This document shows, one piece after another, positions 29,515 through 41,500 of a DNA stretch of 64,000 nt. Position numbers and translations under genes: made by a program. Below the pieces are notes generated by a model. It searched no databases. It was not told where the DNA came from and saw nothing but the letters and a program-made list of their open reading frames with translations. The DNA is taken from assembly GCA_025617745.1 (NCBI GenBank), contig CM046853.1:31795313-31859312 (forward strand). The letters run 5' to 3'. The stretch's first letter is position 1, and every line of letters begins with the position of its first letter. This DNA is from Heliocidaris erythrogramma. Taxonomy: Eukaryota; Echinodermata; Echinoidea; Camarodonta; Echinometridae.

Positions 29515-29958
29515 TTCTATATGACAGTCTTTCTCTCCCATCCCCCCCCCCCCCCCACACACACACACACACACAGAAAGTGCCAAAAATGGCTTCTCTC
29601 AATACATACCAGTTAACATTTTGATCTGGAAGAAGCAATTAGAGACTGGCATGAAAATGTATAGTAAAAAGTGCTGATTCGATCATACAGTCAAACATTT
29701 TTCCTGCAGGAATTGAAATAACATTTTATGATTTATTGCATATTTGCCACAGGCTAATTACTTCAGTAATAGCAATGATCCAATTATTGTGTGTCTCGGT
29801 GAAAACAGACAAGCTGACAATGGCGTTTCTTTTTTTGTTGCAAGAAAAATGCTTGATAAGGGATGGGGCGTTGTCCAAGAAAAACACAATAGGCACCTCT
29901 TGTAAAAAAAAACAGCGAAAGAGCACTTTATATACTTTATAGTCTGTCTTTTTGAAAT
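29515..29958. other. Intergenic sequence with C-run and (CA)n
   Basis: Holds a C-run followed by a (CA)n tract around 29541-29576. No gene seen. Confidence 0.6.
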
Positions 29959-30372
29959 GGGCAATTCAACTGTTACATTACATTTGGAAAGGTTTGGAGT
30001 TACCTCTTTAATAAGTTCCTGTTCTCTTACTGCGGGTGTTAGGTAAATGAATATTAGTTACAATGCACACATATTAGAGTACCCAAATACAGTATCAAAA
30101 CTTTAGAAGAAGAAACATACTTTCTGCCAACCCTGCAAATGTTCGGTTAGTCGGTTACTCACGTTAGATTTTAAGTTTAATAATGTAACGTGAGTAACTG
30201 AAAGAAAGTTTGTTTCTTCTTCTCAAGTTTTGATACTGTATTTAGGTACTCTAATATGTGTGCATTTTTTGTAACTAAAACTCATTTACCTAACACCTGT
30301 AGTAAGAGAACATGAGCTTAAGATGTTACTCAAACCCCTCCAAATGTAACGTGAGTAACCATGGAATCGCCC
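29959..30372. mobile_element. Foldback element, ~180 bp inverted arms
   Basis: The left arm from gggcaattc through tacatttgg, gtgttaggtaaatg and acacatattagagtac pairs with the right arm ending ggaatcgccc. The loop around 30145-30205 repeats the right-end motif (gttactcacgtta and its complement). AAAT flanks both ends and may be the target duplication. No coding frame. Confidence 0.85.
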
Positions 30373-31790
30373 AAATGATGGCCCAGTGAATATACATTAT
30401 GCGAGAGGTGGTATTTAAAGTCGCATTTCCATTTGAGTTTTTAAAAAAAAGACAAAAAATATACTTGGGGCGCACTTGTCTAGGGGAATATGTGGGAGGG
30501 GTTGACCGCCACTCCCGAGATGTTAGGAAATGTACCAATATTCTGGCATTATGTCAATCGTCTTTTCATATTCGGGCAACCGTCACCTCATACTAGTATT
30601 CGAGCAGAATGTGTTGTAATGCACAAAAAGTTAGAGGGTGTCGTGGCACCCCACTTCATATTTTTTCTCTCACTGGAATGGATTATAAAATACCTCCGTT
30701 TGCGTATTTGGGGATCAATGTTGTTCTGCTTGTTTGAAATTTGGTCCAACATCCTCCTTCCCCTTCAGAACCGTCAAGACATCTCCCCTCTCCCCCCCTC
30801 TCTCTCTCTCTCTCTTCCGCTGTCTGCACAAATCTTGTGATTTTGTTGTCGGACTCGGTCTGTCTTTCAGATTTAACTGGTTTTCATTTACTTCATTTAA
30901 GTTTTTTTGTGAGTCCCGGAAAGAGCAGTTCAAGAGATTTAGGCATGATATACGTCACCGTCCTTTCCTCAATAAGACCTTTAAATATTAAACTAACCCA
31001 CCAAAGCCAAAAGGCCTATAGGCCTACACATTTTTAAAAGTTGAAAATTAAAACTTTTTAAACTGGATTAAATAAAAATCGATCATGTATGTCACTCTTC
31101 TGCCGATGATAGTGACATGTCACAGGTGGAATGGGAACGAAAGTGAAAATTAATTTTATTTTAATGCACATTGTAAAATAGGCCTATTTATGAATTTAAA
31201 AGGGACCTGTAGACAAAACAAAATCAGGAGGGAGAGGGAGAGGGAGGATTAAGGAAGATTCCTATTTGGTGCCAGATAAGATAAGGCCAAATGAAAGCGA
31301 TACCCTTCCCCTTTTTTTTAGTTTTGCCTTCCGCGATTTTTAACATTTTTTTTGCATTTAATATTTTTGTTCTGATATTGAATAAATAATAATCTGAGGA
31401 AATCTAGAAAATCAGCTAACAAAAATCATTGAAGTAAAGAAATGTCACCTTGTTGAATGTCTGAAGTGCTTGCACGTCGCACAAATAAAATTGAATGAAG
31501 ATAATTTGGGTGGAATTCGACCACTGATCTCTACTACTACAGATCAGTGATTTTGACCCAATTTTGACCAACTAGTTAGTACAGGAAATATATCAAACGT
31601 TGAATAACACTGAACCCCTTCTCATTTAATAAAACAATCCGGACGACAAACTAGGCTTTACTTGGCTTAACTCTATCATGTGGCAGATAGACTTGTCATT
31701 TTCATTAACCAATTGCTCAACCACAGGAAAGGTATATGGTGGTCAATGTATATCGAAATTTTGAGCATAGATCAAGCATTCTAAATATTA
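30373..31790. other. Intergenic sequence
   Basis: Contains a (TC)n tract near 30783-30815 and AT-rich sequence. No gene, RNA or repeat with clear ends recognised. Confidence 0.5.
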
Positions 31791-31903
31791 GACCAAAAAT
31801 TCTGTCTCTCGTTCATTAGCCTCTTATTATTTTGACGGGGTCGGCTAAGACGGCTATTCACTTATAGCCGACCCCTAATGAACGAGAGACAAAATTTTTG
31901 GTC
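31791..31903. mobile_element. Small hairpin MITE (113 bp)
   Basis: GACCAAAAATTCTGTCTCTC at the left pairs with the complement ending aaaatttttggtc. An inner pair gggtcggct / agccgaccc flanks a short loop. Confidence 0.75.
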
Positions 31904-32360
31904 CATCTAAATATATGATTATAATTATATGCTACCATAGAAATTTCAGAGAAAATTGCAATTAAAAAAAAGATATTACCTTAATTCAACATTAAACAAA
32001 TGAGAAAACAAAATATAATGGTCAGAAAAGAAACTCAAATATAATTTGCAATAATTCTTATGCATAAAGTTAGGTAAAGTAATAATGTTTGGTATCATGA
32101 GAAAGGGTAATATGTTTCCGAGGACTTTTGTACACAATATTTTGTGAAATAATAGATGGTTAATGAAGTGCAGACATTTGAAAAATAAGCATTGATCACT
32201 AATTGGGAAAATTTTGAAGAGAGCTAAACCCCTTGGCACAGTAGAGCTAGGGCCTATATTTTTACTAGGCCCATCCCCACCGCTCATAAATCATAACTTG
32301 TACCGGTACGGTACATATTTTATGTACGGTATATATCATATCTCTATGGAAAGCAACAAA

Positions 32361-32370
32361 GCGCATGCGC
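32361..32370. promoter_or_regulatory. Palindromic NRF1-type site upstream of KIFBP
   Basis: GCGCATGCGC, followed by AAA, is the core of the NRF1 consensus (TGCGCATGCGCA) and lies 75 bp before the KIFBP ATG. No TATA box at a useful distance is evident. Binding is inferred. Confidence 0.5.
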
Positions 32371-32444
32371 AAATCCACTGAAGAAGCTGACCGACCGCAG
32401 AACTAAGACTCGTCTAAGTTACTAAGTTGCTCGTAATTCTCAAA

Positions 32445-32519
32445 ATGGCTTCTTCAGGCGAATCACAAATTCCTGATATGGCAAAGAAATATTCGGAAGC
32501 AAAGAAACTATCGGATGAG
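32445..32519 (+). CDS. KIFBP: KIFBP exon 1 (start codon)
   Basis: ATG followed by 24 codons (MASSGESQIPDMAKKYSEAK...) ending in phase 0 at donor gtacgt. The helix MAKKYSEAKKLSDE leads into the exon 2 sequence ESKKDPETNPYKSKY just as the human N-terminus leads into NPEKEPYKSKY, although the two exons are 13.7 kb apart. Confidence 0.85.
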
Positions 32520-35500
32520 GTACGTATAACGCAAATGATTTACAGAGTACGTCAAAAGCATGTCATTTCATACAGTTACAGAAGTACCATTAGAAAGTAA
32601 GAGCAGTCCCATACGTTGAATTTTATGTTGGTAGAAAAACGATCTAGGCCTAAGTCAAAAATAAGTGTAAAAAACAAAACAAACAGCTTTTGACACTTGG
32701 GGGTCGTACGGAAAATTTATGGACTTGACAAACTGTTTCAATGGAATGGAATGGAATGGAATCGCAAATACTGGAAGCATGCTGTAGCAGCAGTCGAGCT
32801 TCCAGCCACTCATAGCTACATTCCTATACTTCGTGTGTATAATGTAGGCAGTCATACACCTCATCTTTTTAAAACACCACTGCACAAAAGTCACCAATAT
32901 TCACTCAAAATCGGCATTTAATTTTCAAAAACCGACCCCAAAATATCCAAGAAATACAATAAATTCAACTCACCAATGTTGGAAAAGATATTTTCAAAAA
33001 TCAAATCCGTAATTTACTGTTGATTCTCGCGAAACGAGCTATCGGAGTCATTGTGTACATTTCCTGGTCGCCGTGGGCGCCGACATCTCCCCAAAAGAGT
33101 TTTGTCCTCAAAAATTCGGTCCCTATGGCGTACACGGAAAAGTTCCGATTTTCTGTGTGCGCGATCGTAAAGATCGATGTGCGCTTGCGATCCCGAGTTT
33201 CTTCGTGGACAAAAATTGTATTGGCCGATTTTAGTCTAAGACATCGGCAGTTTGTAAACAACACGCGATCGCGAAACAAATCGGCGGGGATTTCTCCGGT
33301 TTTGGACAAGATTTTGACTTTGGATTTTGCTGAAAATATAAAAACTTCTTCCTAACGGCCATTTGAGGTAGGAGTGAGATTTTTAAGGGCTGAATTTGAA
33401 AGCAAGTATTTAAAATATTTATCTTATTTTTTCCCCCATACCTTTAGTACATGCGACAGAAAATACCAACTATTTTACAGAAATGTACCCGGGAGTGCTT
33501 CCAGCACACCACGAATAGTGGTCATATTCACATCAGCAAGCAATGGTCATATTGACCATTAGAATCATATACATGTGTGTATACTGGGTATTGGGGATAC
33601 AGATGTAATTTTGTATGAAATTGATGTTTTTGTGGGCAAACTGATACTTAAGTATCATTCTTTAGATTTTAAGTTATCAGTTCGTTAAGATACAAAATGT
33701 AGAAAGTTATAAAAACTTACATTTACAGCCCTCTTTTTGGTATTTGTTACCCACACCTCCATACGGATGACGACTGCTCTCAATAATGCTGCGCACTAGT
33801 GAGGCCGCTCTACATGGTTACGCACCGTAGATACGTACGCAGAATGTTACGCACACAAGCTATTCTACGAAGACCTGGAAGGGCCAAACTGACGACGTAA
33901 AAAAATAAAAAATATTACGTACGTACGTAGTAATTATTACGTACGTACGTAATATTTTTTATTTTTTTACGTCGTCAGTTTGGCCCTTCCAGGTCTTCGT
34001 AGGAGATCGACGAACCCATCGCGCCGGTACTACTACGAGCGCTGAGGGCTCCCTTCATCATAATCGTGAAAAATACAAACTGGATGCTGACGGGACAGTC
34101 TCGATAGCAGTTATCGACAAAAAGGACCCAAAATTTCAGGAAACCCTCTTCAAAGGTCACAAAACAACCTGGTAAGTTTTAATCATCTATTATTCAATAT
34201 AATTCTTTGGATGTAAGTAAACTGCAATATATGAGATTCAATTAAATATAGCCAAAAATGCACAGTGATGCAGTTTAGGTATGGGATGTGTGTTGGCTGC
34301 GTTACTACACAGTCGGCAATGGCGTGTACCTATGAGTGGTCATATTCACTCACGGGTACATTTCTGTAAAATAGTTGGTATTTTCTGTCGCATGTACTGA
34401 AGGTATGGGGGAAAAATAAGATAAATATTTTAAATACCTTGCTTTCAAATTCAGCCCTTAAAAATCTCACTCCTACATCAAATGGCCGTTAGGAAGAACT
34501 TTTGATATTTTCAGCAAAATCCAAAGTCAAAATCTTGTCCAAAACCGGAGAAATCCCCGCCGATTTGTTTCGCGATCGCGTATTGTTTACATACTGCCGA
34601 TGTCTTAGACTAAAATCGGCCAATAAATTTTTTGTCCACGAAAAACTCGGGATCGCAAGCGCACATCGGTCTTTACGATCGCGCACACAGAAAATCGTAA
34701 CTTTTCCGTGTACGCCATATAGGGACCGAATTTTTAAGGACAAAACTCTTTTGGGGAGATGTCAGCGCCCGCGGCGACAAGGAAATGTACACAATGACTC
34801 CGATAGCTCGTTTCGCGAGAATCAACAGTAAATTACGGATTTGATTTTTGAAAATATCTTTTCCAACATTGGTGAGTTGAATTTATTGTATTTCTTGGAT
34901 ATTTTGGGGTCGGTTTTTGAAAATTAAATGCCGATTTTGAGTGAATATTGGTGACTTTTGTGCAGTGGTGTTTTAAAAAGATGAGGTGTATGACTGCCTA
35001 CATTATACACACGAAGTATAGGAATGTAGCTATGAGTGGTCATATTCACACCACGAATAGTGGTCATATTCACTCATAGGTACACGCCATTGCCGACTGT
35101 GTAGTAACGCAGCCAACACACATCCCATACCTAAACTGCATCACTGTGCATTTTTGGCTATATTTAATTGAAACTGATCTATTGCAGTTTACTTAAATGC
35201 AAATAATTATGTTGAATAATAGATGATTAAAACTTACCAGGTTGTTTTGTGACCTTTGAAGAGGGTTTCCTGAAATTTTGGGTCCTTTTTGTCGATATCC
35301 CCAATACCCAGTATACACACATGTATATGATCCTAATGGTCAATATGACCATTGCTTGCTGATGTGGTCATATTGACCACTACGAATACAAAATGCAAAA
35401 ATAGTTGTTATTTTCTGTCGCGTGTAGTAAAGGTATGGGGGGAAAATAAGATAAATATTTTAAATACTTGCTTTCAAATTCAGCCCTTAAAAATCTCACT

Positions 35501-38500
35501 CCTACCTCAAATGGCCGTTAGAAAGAACTTTTGATATTTTCAGCAAAATCCAAAGTCAAAATCTTGTCCAAAACCGGAGAAATCCCCGCCGATTTGTTTC
35601 GCGATCGCGTGTTGTTTACATACTGCCGATGTCTTAGACTAAAATCGGCCAATAAAATTTTTGTCCACGAAGAAACTCGGGATCGCAAGCGCACATCGAT
35701 CTTTACGATCGCGCACACAGAAAATCGGGACTTTCCGTGTATGCCACATAGGGACCACTCATAGCTACATTCCTATACTTCGTGTGTATAATGTAGGCAG
35801 TCATACACCTCATCTTTTTAAAACACCACTGCACAAAAGTCACCAATATTCACTCAAAATCGGCATTTAATTTTCAAAAACCGACCCCAAAATATCCAAG
35901 AAATACAATAAATTCAACTCACCAATGTTGGAAAAGATATTTACAAAAATGAAATCCGCAATTTACTGTTGATTCTCGCGAAACGAGCTATCGGAGTCAT
36001 TGTGTACATTTCCTGGTCGCCGCGGGCGCTGACATCTCCCCAAAAGAGTTTTGTCCTCAAAAATTCGGTCCCTATGGCGTACACGGAAAAGTTCCGATTT
36101 TCTGTGTGCGCGATCGTAAAGATCGATGTGCCCTTGCGATCCCGAGTTTCTTCGTGGACAAAAATTATATTGGCCGATTTTAGTCTTAGACATCGGCAGT
36201 TTGTAAACAACACGCGATCGCGAAACAAATCGGCGGGGATTTCTCCGGTTTTGGACAAGATTTTGACTTTGGATTTTGCTGTAAATATCAAAAGTTCTTC
36301 CTAACGGCCATTTGAGGTAGGAGTGAGATTTTTAAGGGCTGAATTTGAAAGCAAGTATTTAAAATATTTATCTTATTTTCCCCCCCATACCTTTAGTACA
36401 TGCGACAGAAAATACCAACTATTTTACAGTAATGTACCCGTGAGTGATAGGGACCAAATTTTTAAGGACAAAACTCTTTTGGGGAGATGTCAGCGCCCGC
36501 GGCGACCAGGAAATGTACACAATGACTCCGATAGCTCGTTTCGCGAGAATCAACAGTAAATTACGGATTTGATTTTTGGAAATATCTTTTCCAACATCGG
36601 TGAGTTGAATTTATTGTATTTCTTGGATATTTAGTGGTCGGTTTTTGTAAATTAAATGCCGATTTTGAGTGAATGTTTGTGACTTTTGTGCAGTGGTGTT
36701 TTAAAAAGTTGAGGTGTATGACTGCCTACATTATACACACGAAGTATAGGAATGTAGCTATGAGTGGTCATATTGACCACTACGAATACAAAATGCAAAA
36801 ATAGTTCGTATTTTCTGTCGCGTGTAGTAAAGGTATGGGGGGAAAATAAGATAAATATTTTAAATACTTGCTTTCAAATTCAGCCCTTAAAAATCTCACT
36901 CCTACCTCAAATGGCCGTTAGAAAGAACTTTTGATATTTTCAGCAAAATCCAAAGTCAAAATCTTGTCCAAAACCGGAGAAATCCCCGCCGATTTGTTTC
37001 GCGATCGCGTGTTGTTTACATACTGCCGATGTCTTAGACTAAAATCGGCCAATAAAATTTTTGTCCACGAAAAAACTCGGGATCGCAAGCGCACGTCGAT
37101 CTTTACGATCGCGCACACAGAAAATCGGGGCTTTCCGTGTATGCCACATAGGGACCGAATTTTTAAGGACAAAACTCTTTTGGGGAGATGTCAGCGCCCG
37201 CGGCGACCAGGAAATGTACACAATGACTCCGATAGCTCGTTTCGCGAGAATCAACAGTAAATTACGGATTTGATTTTTGGAAATATCTTTTCCAACATCG
37301 GTGAGTTGAATTTATTGTATTTCTTGGATATTTTGGGGTCGGTTTTTGTAAATTAAATGCCGATTTTGAGTGAATGTTGGTGACTTTTGTGCAGTGGTGT
37401 TTTAAAAAGTTGAGGTGTATGACTGCCTACATTCTACACACAAAGTATAGGAATGTAGCTATGAGTGGTCTATCGTCTTGTCAGCTACATTCATCATACT
37501 TCACTGATGAATTTGAGGAGGCAGTGGGGCAAGTAGGTGAAATTGACCTATTAAATATACTATTATATAGTAATGGGAATCATACTGTCGGTCTTTCCAG
37601 TGCCGGTCCAACCTGACTTTGAACACTCATAGGCACACGCCATTGCCGACTGTGTAGGAACGCAGGCAATAGTCAGTACGGTACTAATATGCATCACTGT
37701 GCATTTTTGGCTATATTTAAGTGAAAACCTTACATAGAAATCTAATGAAAGATAGCTAATTATGGTGAATAATAGATGATTAAAACTTACCAGTTTGTTT
37801 TGTGACCTTTGAAGAGGGTTTCCTGAAATTTTGGGGAATTTTTTGCGAAATCTATCGAGATCCGGTCAGAGCATCCATTTTGTATTTTTCACGATTATGA
37901 TGAAGGGAGCCCTCAGCGCTCGTAGTGGTACCGGCGCGATCGGTTCATCGATCTCCACCTCGTTGTTTACCTGTTGTTAAGACAGCTTGGGGGTTGTTAA
38001 TGAGTTTAGTCTAGCGATAAGGCTTCTCATCGTGCATTCTCTACAATCTGCTGTATTCCTTCTGGTGCAAGGATATTAAGCAAAGTGCTTTAACGGCGAG
38101 GAGCAATAATTGAAAAAGTCTTTGGGAGAGAACGGCCACCCGTCGTCGTAATATCGACCTTGTCCGTATAGCTTGTGTGCGTAACATTCTGTGTACGTAT
38201 CTATGGTGCGTAACCATATAGAGCGGCCTCACTAGTGCGCAACATATTGAGAGCAGTCGTCATACGGATGGATGTCTCTGTGACAAGTTGGAAAAGGAAG
38301 GCTGTAAATGTAAGTTTTTATAACTATCTTAACGAACTTATAAATTCATATATATAGACTTAAAGTGAACCAGCCTTTATGGTGGCCGAATGACCAATTC
38401 ACTTTGGAGGAGGATTGACATAATACCACAACAGTAATAAAACATTGGCACAAGAGGTGAAAGACTGACCTGTTGTGCTTCTCTAGCAGCCCCGGAGTTC

Positions 38501-41500
38501 ATCGTAGCCAGCGTAGTCCAGCGTAGTCCAGCGGTCCAGAGGCTCTGCTGGTAGACGCTAGTAGACGCTGGTAGACGATGCTCTCACGGTTCTGCTTCCA
38601 AGAAATCCCTTGCTGTATTGTTCTGCCGACTGTATTTATAGACCTTATTCCCGCGCTTCCCCAGTCCCGTGACCCGCGGGTGTCCCCCTGTAACCCCGCT
38701 TTATGTACATAAAGTATAAAGGTGCCGTGCGTGCGATGGAGTTACGTAACCACGGCGCACGCACGGCTGCACCCCACATCTCATTATTGTCCAGACCATG
38801 CCTATGGCTAGCCAATGTGGCCACGTTTATGGCAAGCCAAAAGGGACATAATTTATATATTGTGGCAGGGAAGCCTGTAAATGTAAGTTTTTATAACTAT
38901 CTTAACGAACTTATAAATTAATATATATAGACTGAAACCTAAGTATCAGTTTGCCCACAAAAACCTCCATTTGAAACAAAATTACATCTGTATCCCCAAT
39001 ACCCAGTATACACACATGTATATTTCCTAATGGTCAATATGACCATTGCTTCCTGATGTGATTTTGAATGTGTCTAGATTGGGAGCTTCAACTACCTCTG
39101 CAGTGAGAGAATTCCAGTCATTTACCACTCGGTGACTAAAAGCATGTCTTCTCACATTTGTCCTGCACCTTGGCTTTACAAGCTTGAACCTATGACCTCC
39201 CGGGATGACCTCTAGTAGTTCTCTCAGCTAGTTGAAAAAAGTGGTCTGGGTTAAGCCTGTCAAGTTCATGAATGATCTTGTACACTTGAATCATGTCTCC
39301 TCTCTCTGTACTCCAAGGATCATAGGATGGCAGTTTCAGGTATTTCAGCCTCTCTTTGTATGGAAGATGTTTGATACGGGTGATTATTTTTGTTGCTCTC
39401 TTCTGGACCTTTTCGACAGCCTTAGCATCAGCAATGTACTGTGGCGACCAGATAGCATTACCATATTCCAGGAGGGGCCGCACTAGCCCCTTGAATAGCT
39501 TGGGGATAGTGGATGAGTCATGGCACTGGAAAGCACGTCTGATGGTAATCAGTACCCTGTAAGCTTGTACATGTATAAGTGGCTACATTACTGTAAAATA
39601 GTTGATATTTTCTGTCACATGTACTAAAGGTATGGGGGAAATAAGATAAATATTTTAAATACCTTGCTTTCAGCCCTTAAAAATCTCACTCCTACATGAA
39701 ATGGCCGTTAGGAAGAACTTTCCATATATATTTCCAGCAAAATCCAAAGTCAAAATCATGCCCAAAACATACCGCCGATGTCTTAGACTAAAATCGGCCA
39801 ATAAAATTTTTGTCCACGAAGAAACTCGGGATCGCAAGCGCACATCATTCTCTACGATCGCGCACACAGAAAATCCAGCTTTTAGTCGGTCTATGGGCTG
39901 CGAAAAAATAACAAATGTAAATTAAGAGAGCATTTATTTCCTGATCTCCAAGCACTATCCTTTATCATTCCTTTACCAGATAGTATTACTAATGTCCGTA
40001 TTATAATATTGTACAGACGAACAATATGTTCTTATGGCTTCTTGACCCCCAACAAGTAAATGAGATTAATATTAAAAATACCCACATCCGTCTACCATAG
40101 AATCAGCATTGAAAACGGAACAGTCTGTATATACAGACCCATGTGAACGACGACAATTTATCATGTATGTATTTTCGCTTTTTTCCCCCGTTTTCACGCA
40201 ATGCTTTGATATGAATGATGTTATATGTATCTTTTAATGAATAAATATTAAAAATTGGGCCATAAGATATCTTAATTTAATCATTTTCTCTAAAATGAAC
40301 ACGATTTGGGTCTTCTTTCCATAATTAGTCAATTACGGTATCCTCTTACCTACAAATCTAGATTCGTACATCGCAAAAGCCTCCTTGAGTTTTCTCAATT
40401 TTATAAATTCTAAGATGCCATAAGAAACACATCTTTTCATGTAAACGGGATGTTTGTATCACAAGCATTCATCTTCGCTGCCATTTTTTACATTTTGGAA
40501 TAGTTTGGGGAAAACTGAGCCTTAAATTCTGTTTGAGTAATTGACGATAATTCCAATGGACTGTGATATAGACTATGTTTTTTCGCCGATGAGTATCGAT
40601 ATCATTGAGTTGTTGTTTATCATGTCTTTGTGAAACAGTTTCAGGTCCATGACATTTCCGCAGATCGCCGACAACAGTTATGACTGTCATGGAGTTGATT
40701 TGATGAAACAACCCCCTGAGTGAAACCACTACTATTCCGTGGGTCTCACAATTTACATAGGCAAATGACAATGTATAGTTGTATCGTAGGGACATATTTT
40801 TAAAATTAAAGTATCATATATGCGATGCCACTTGCCTAAAAATAGATCTTCCGCAGATCAGCTCTTCCTCAGAAATGTATAGAGTCGATCAAATGTCACT
40901 TTTTTTTCACTCAATTGTAATCCTCCCTCTCATCTCTCGCGAGCGAGAATTCGAACCTACGTAAAAACATACTGACGCGCATGCGTATTGCAAACTATAC
41001 ACCGGCCTACGAAAGTTCTTAGTACAGGAGCCGGGACATCAATAGGCCTTTTTTATATCATCCTCATCGAAAAGAAAGACGACAGTTATTCGGAAAGTAT
41101 TATAAGTACCTAAAGTAGCCTTAAATGAAGTTATGTCATATTTCATGGTATAATTTTGATGTACGAGCTTGGATTTTAAGAGGCACCCAACCTTTCAAAG
41201 GGCTGCCGCAGTAAATTGACCACTAAGCGATATGCATGCAAAAATAGTTGGTATTTTCTGTCACATGTACTAAAGGTATGGGGGAAAAATAAGATAAATA
41301 TTTAAAATACTTGCTTTCAAATTCAGCTCTTAAAAATCTCACTCCTACCTCAAATGGCCGTTAGGAAGAACTTTTGATATTTCCAGCAAAATCCAAAGTG
41401 AAAATCGTGTCCAAAACCGAAGAAATCGACGAATTGGGAGTACAACTAGATGAATGGGAAAGTGGAAAGAGTGGGGAGATAATTTTCTAACTCTATATAG

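Larger units (their letters stand above)
32806..39884. repeat. Giant inverted cluster of a ~690 bp repeat unit in KIFBP intron 1
   Basis: Copies of one unit: forward at 32806-33495 and 35757-36450; reverse at 34348-35038, 35385-35756 (partial), 36451-36768 (partial), 36780-37462 and 39585-39884 (internally deleted). An eighth partial reverse copy lies at 41236-41432. Flanking modules also recur inverted: 34125-34335 matches 35080-35290 and 37625-37960, and 33560-33870 matches 38130-38360 and 38875-39055. The unit has long open frames on both strands but no recognised protein. The arrangement is that of a composite foldback element. No transposase was found. Confidence 0.85.

Noticed and set aside
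33001-37273. ~110-codon frames on both strands as real genes
   Set aside because: They recur with the repeat unit, lie on both strands of the same DNA, and match no known protein; shared openness follows from recent copying.
40469-40795. 108-codon minus-strand gene in KIFBP intron 1
   Set aside because: No recognisable domain, no supporting splice or promoter context beyond a weak NRF1-like motif ~180 bp upstream.
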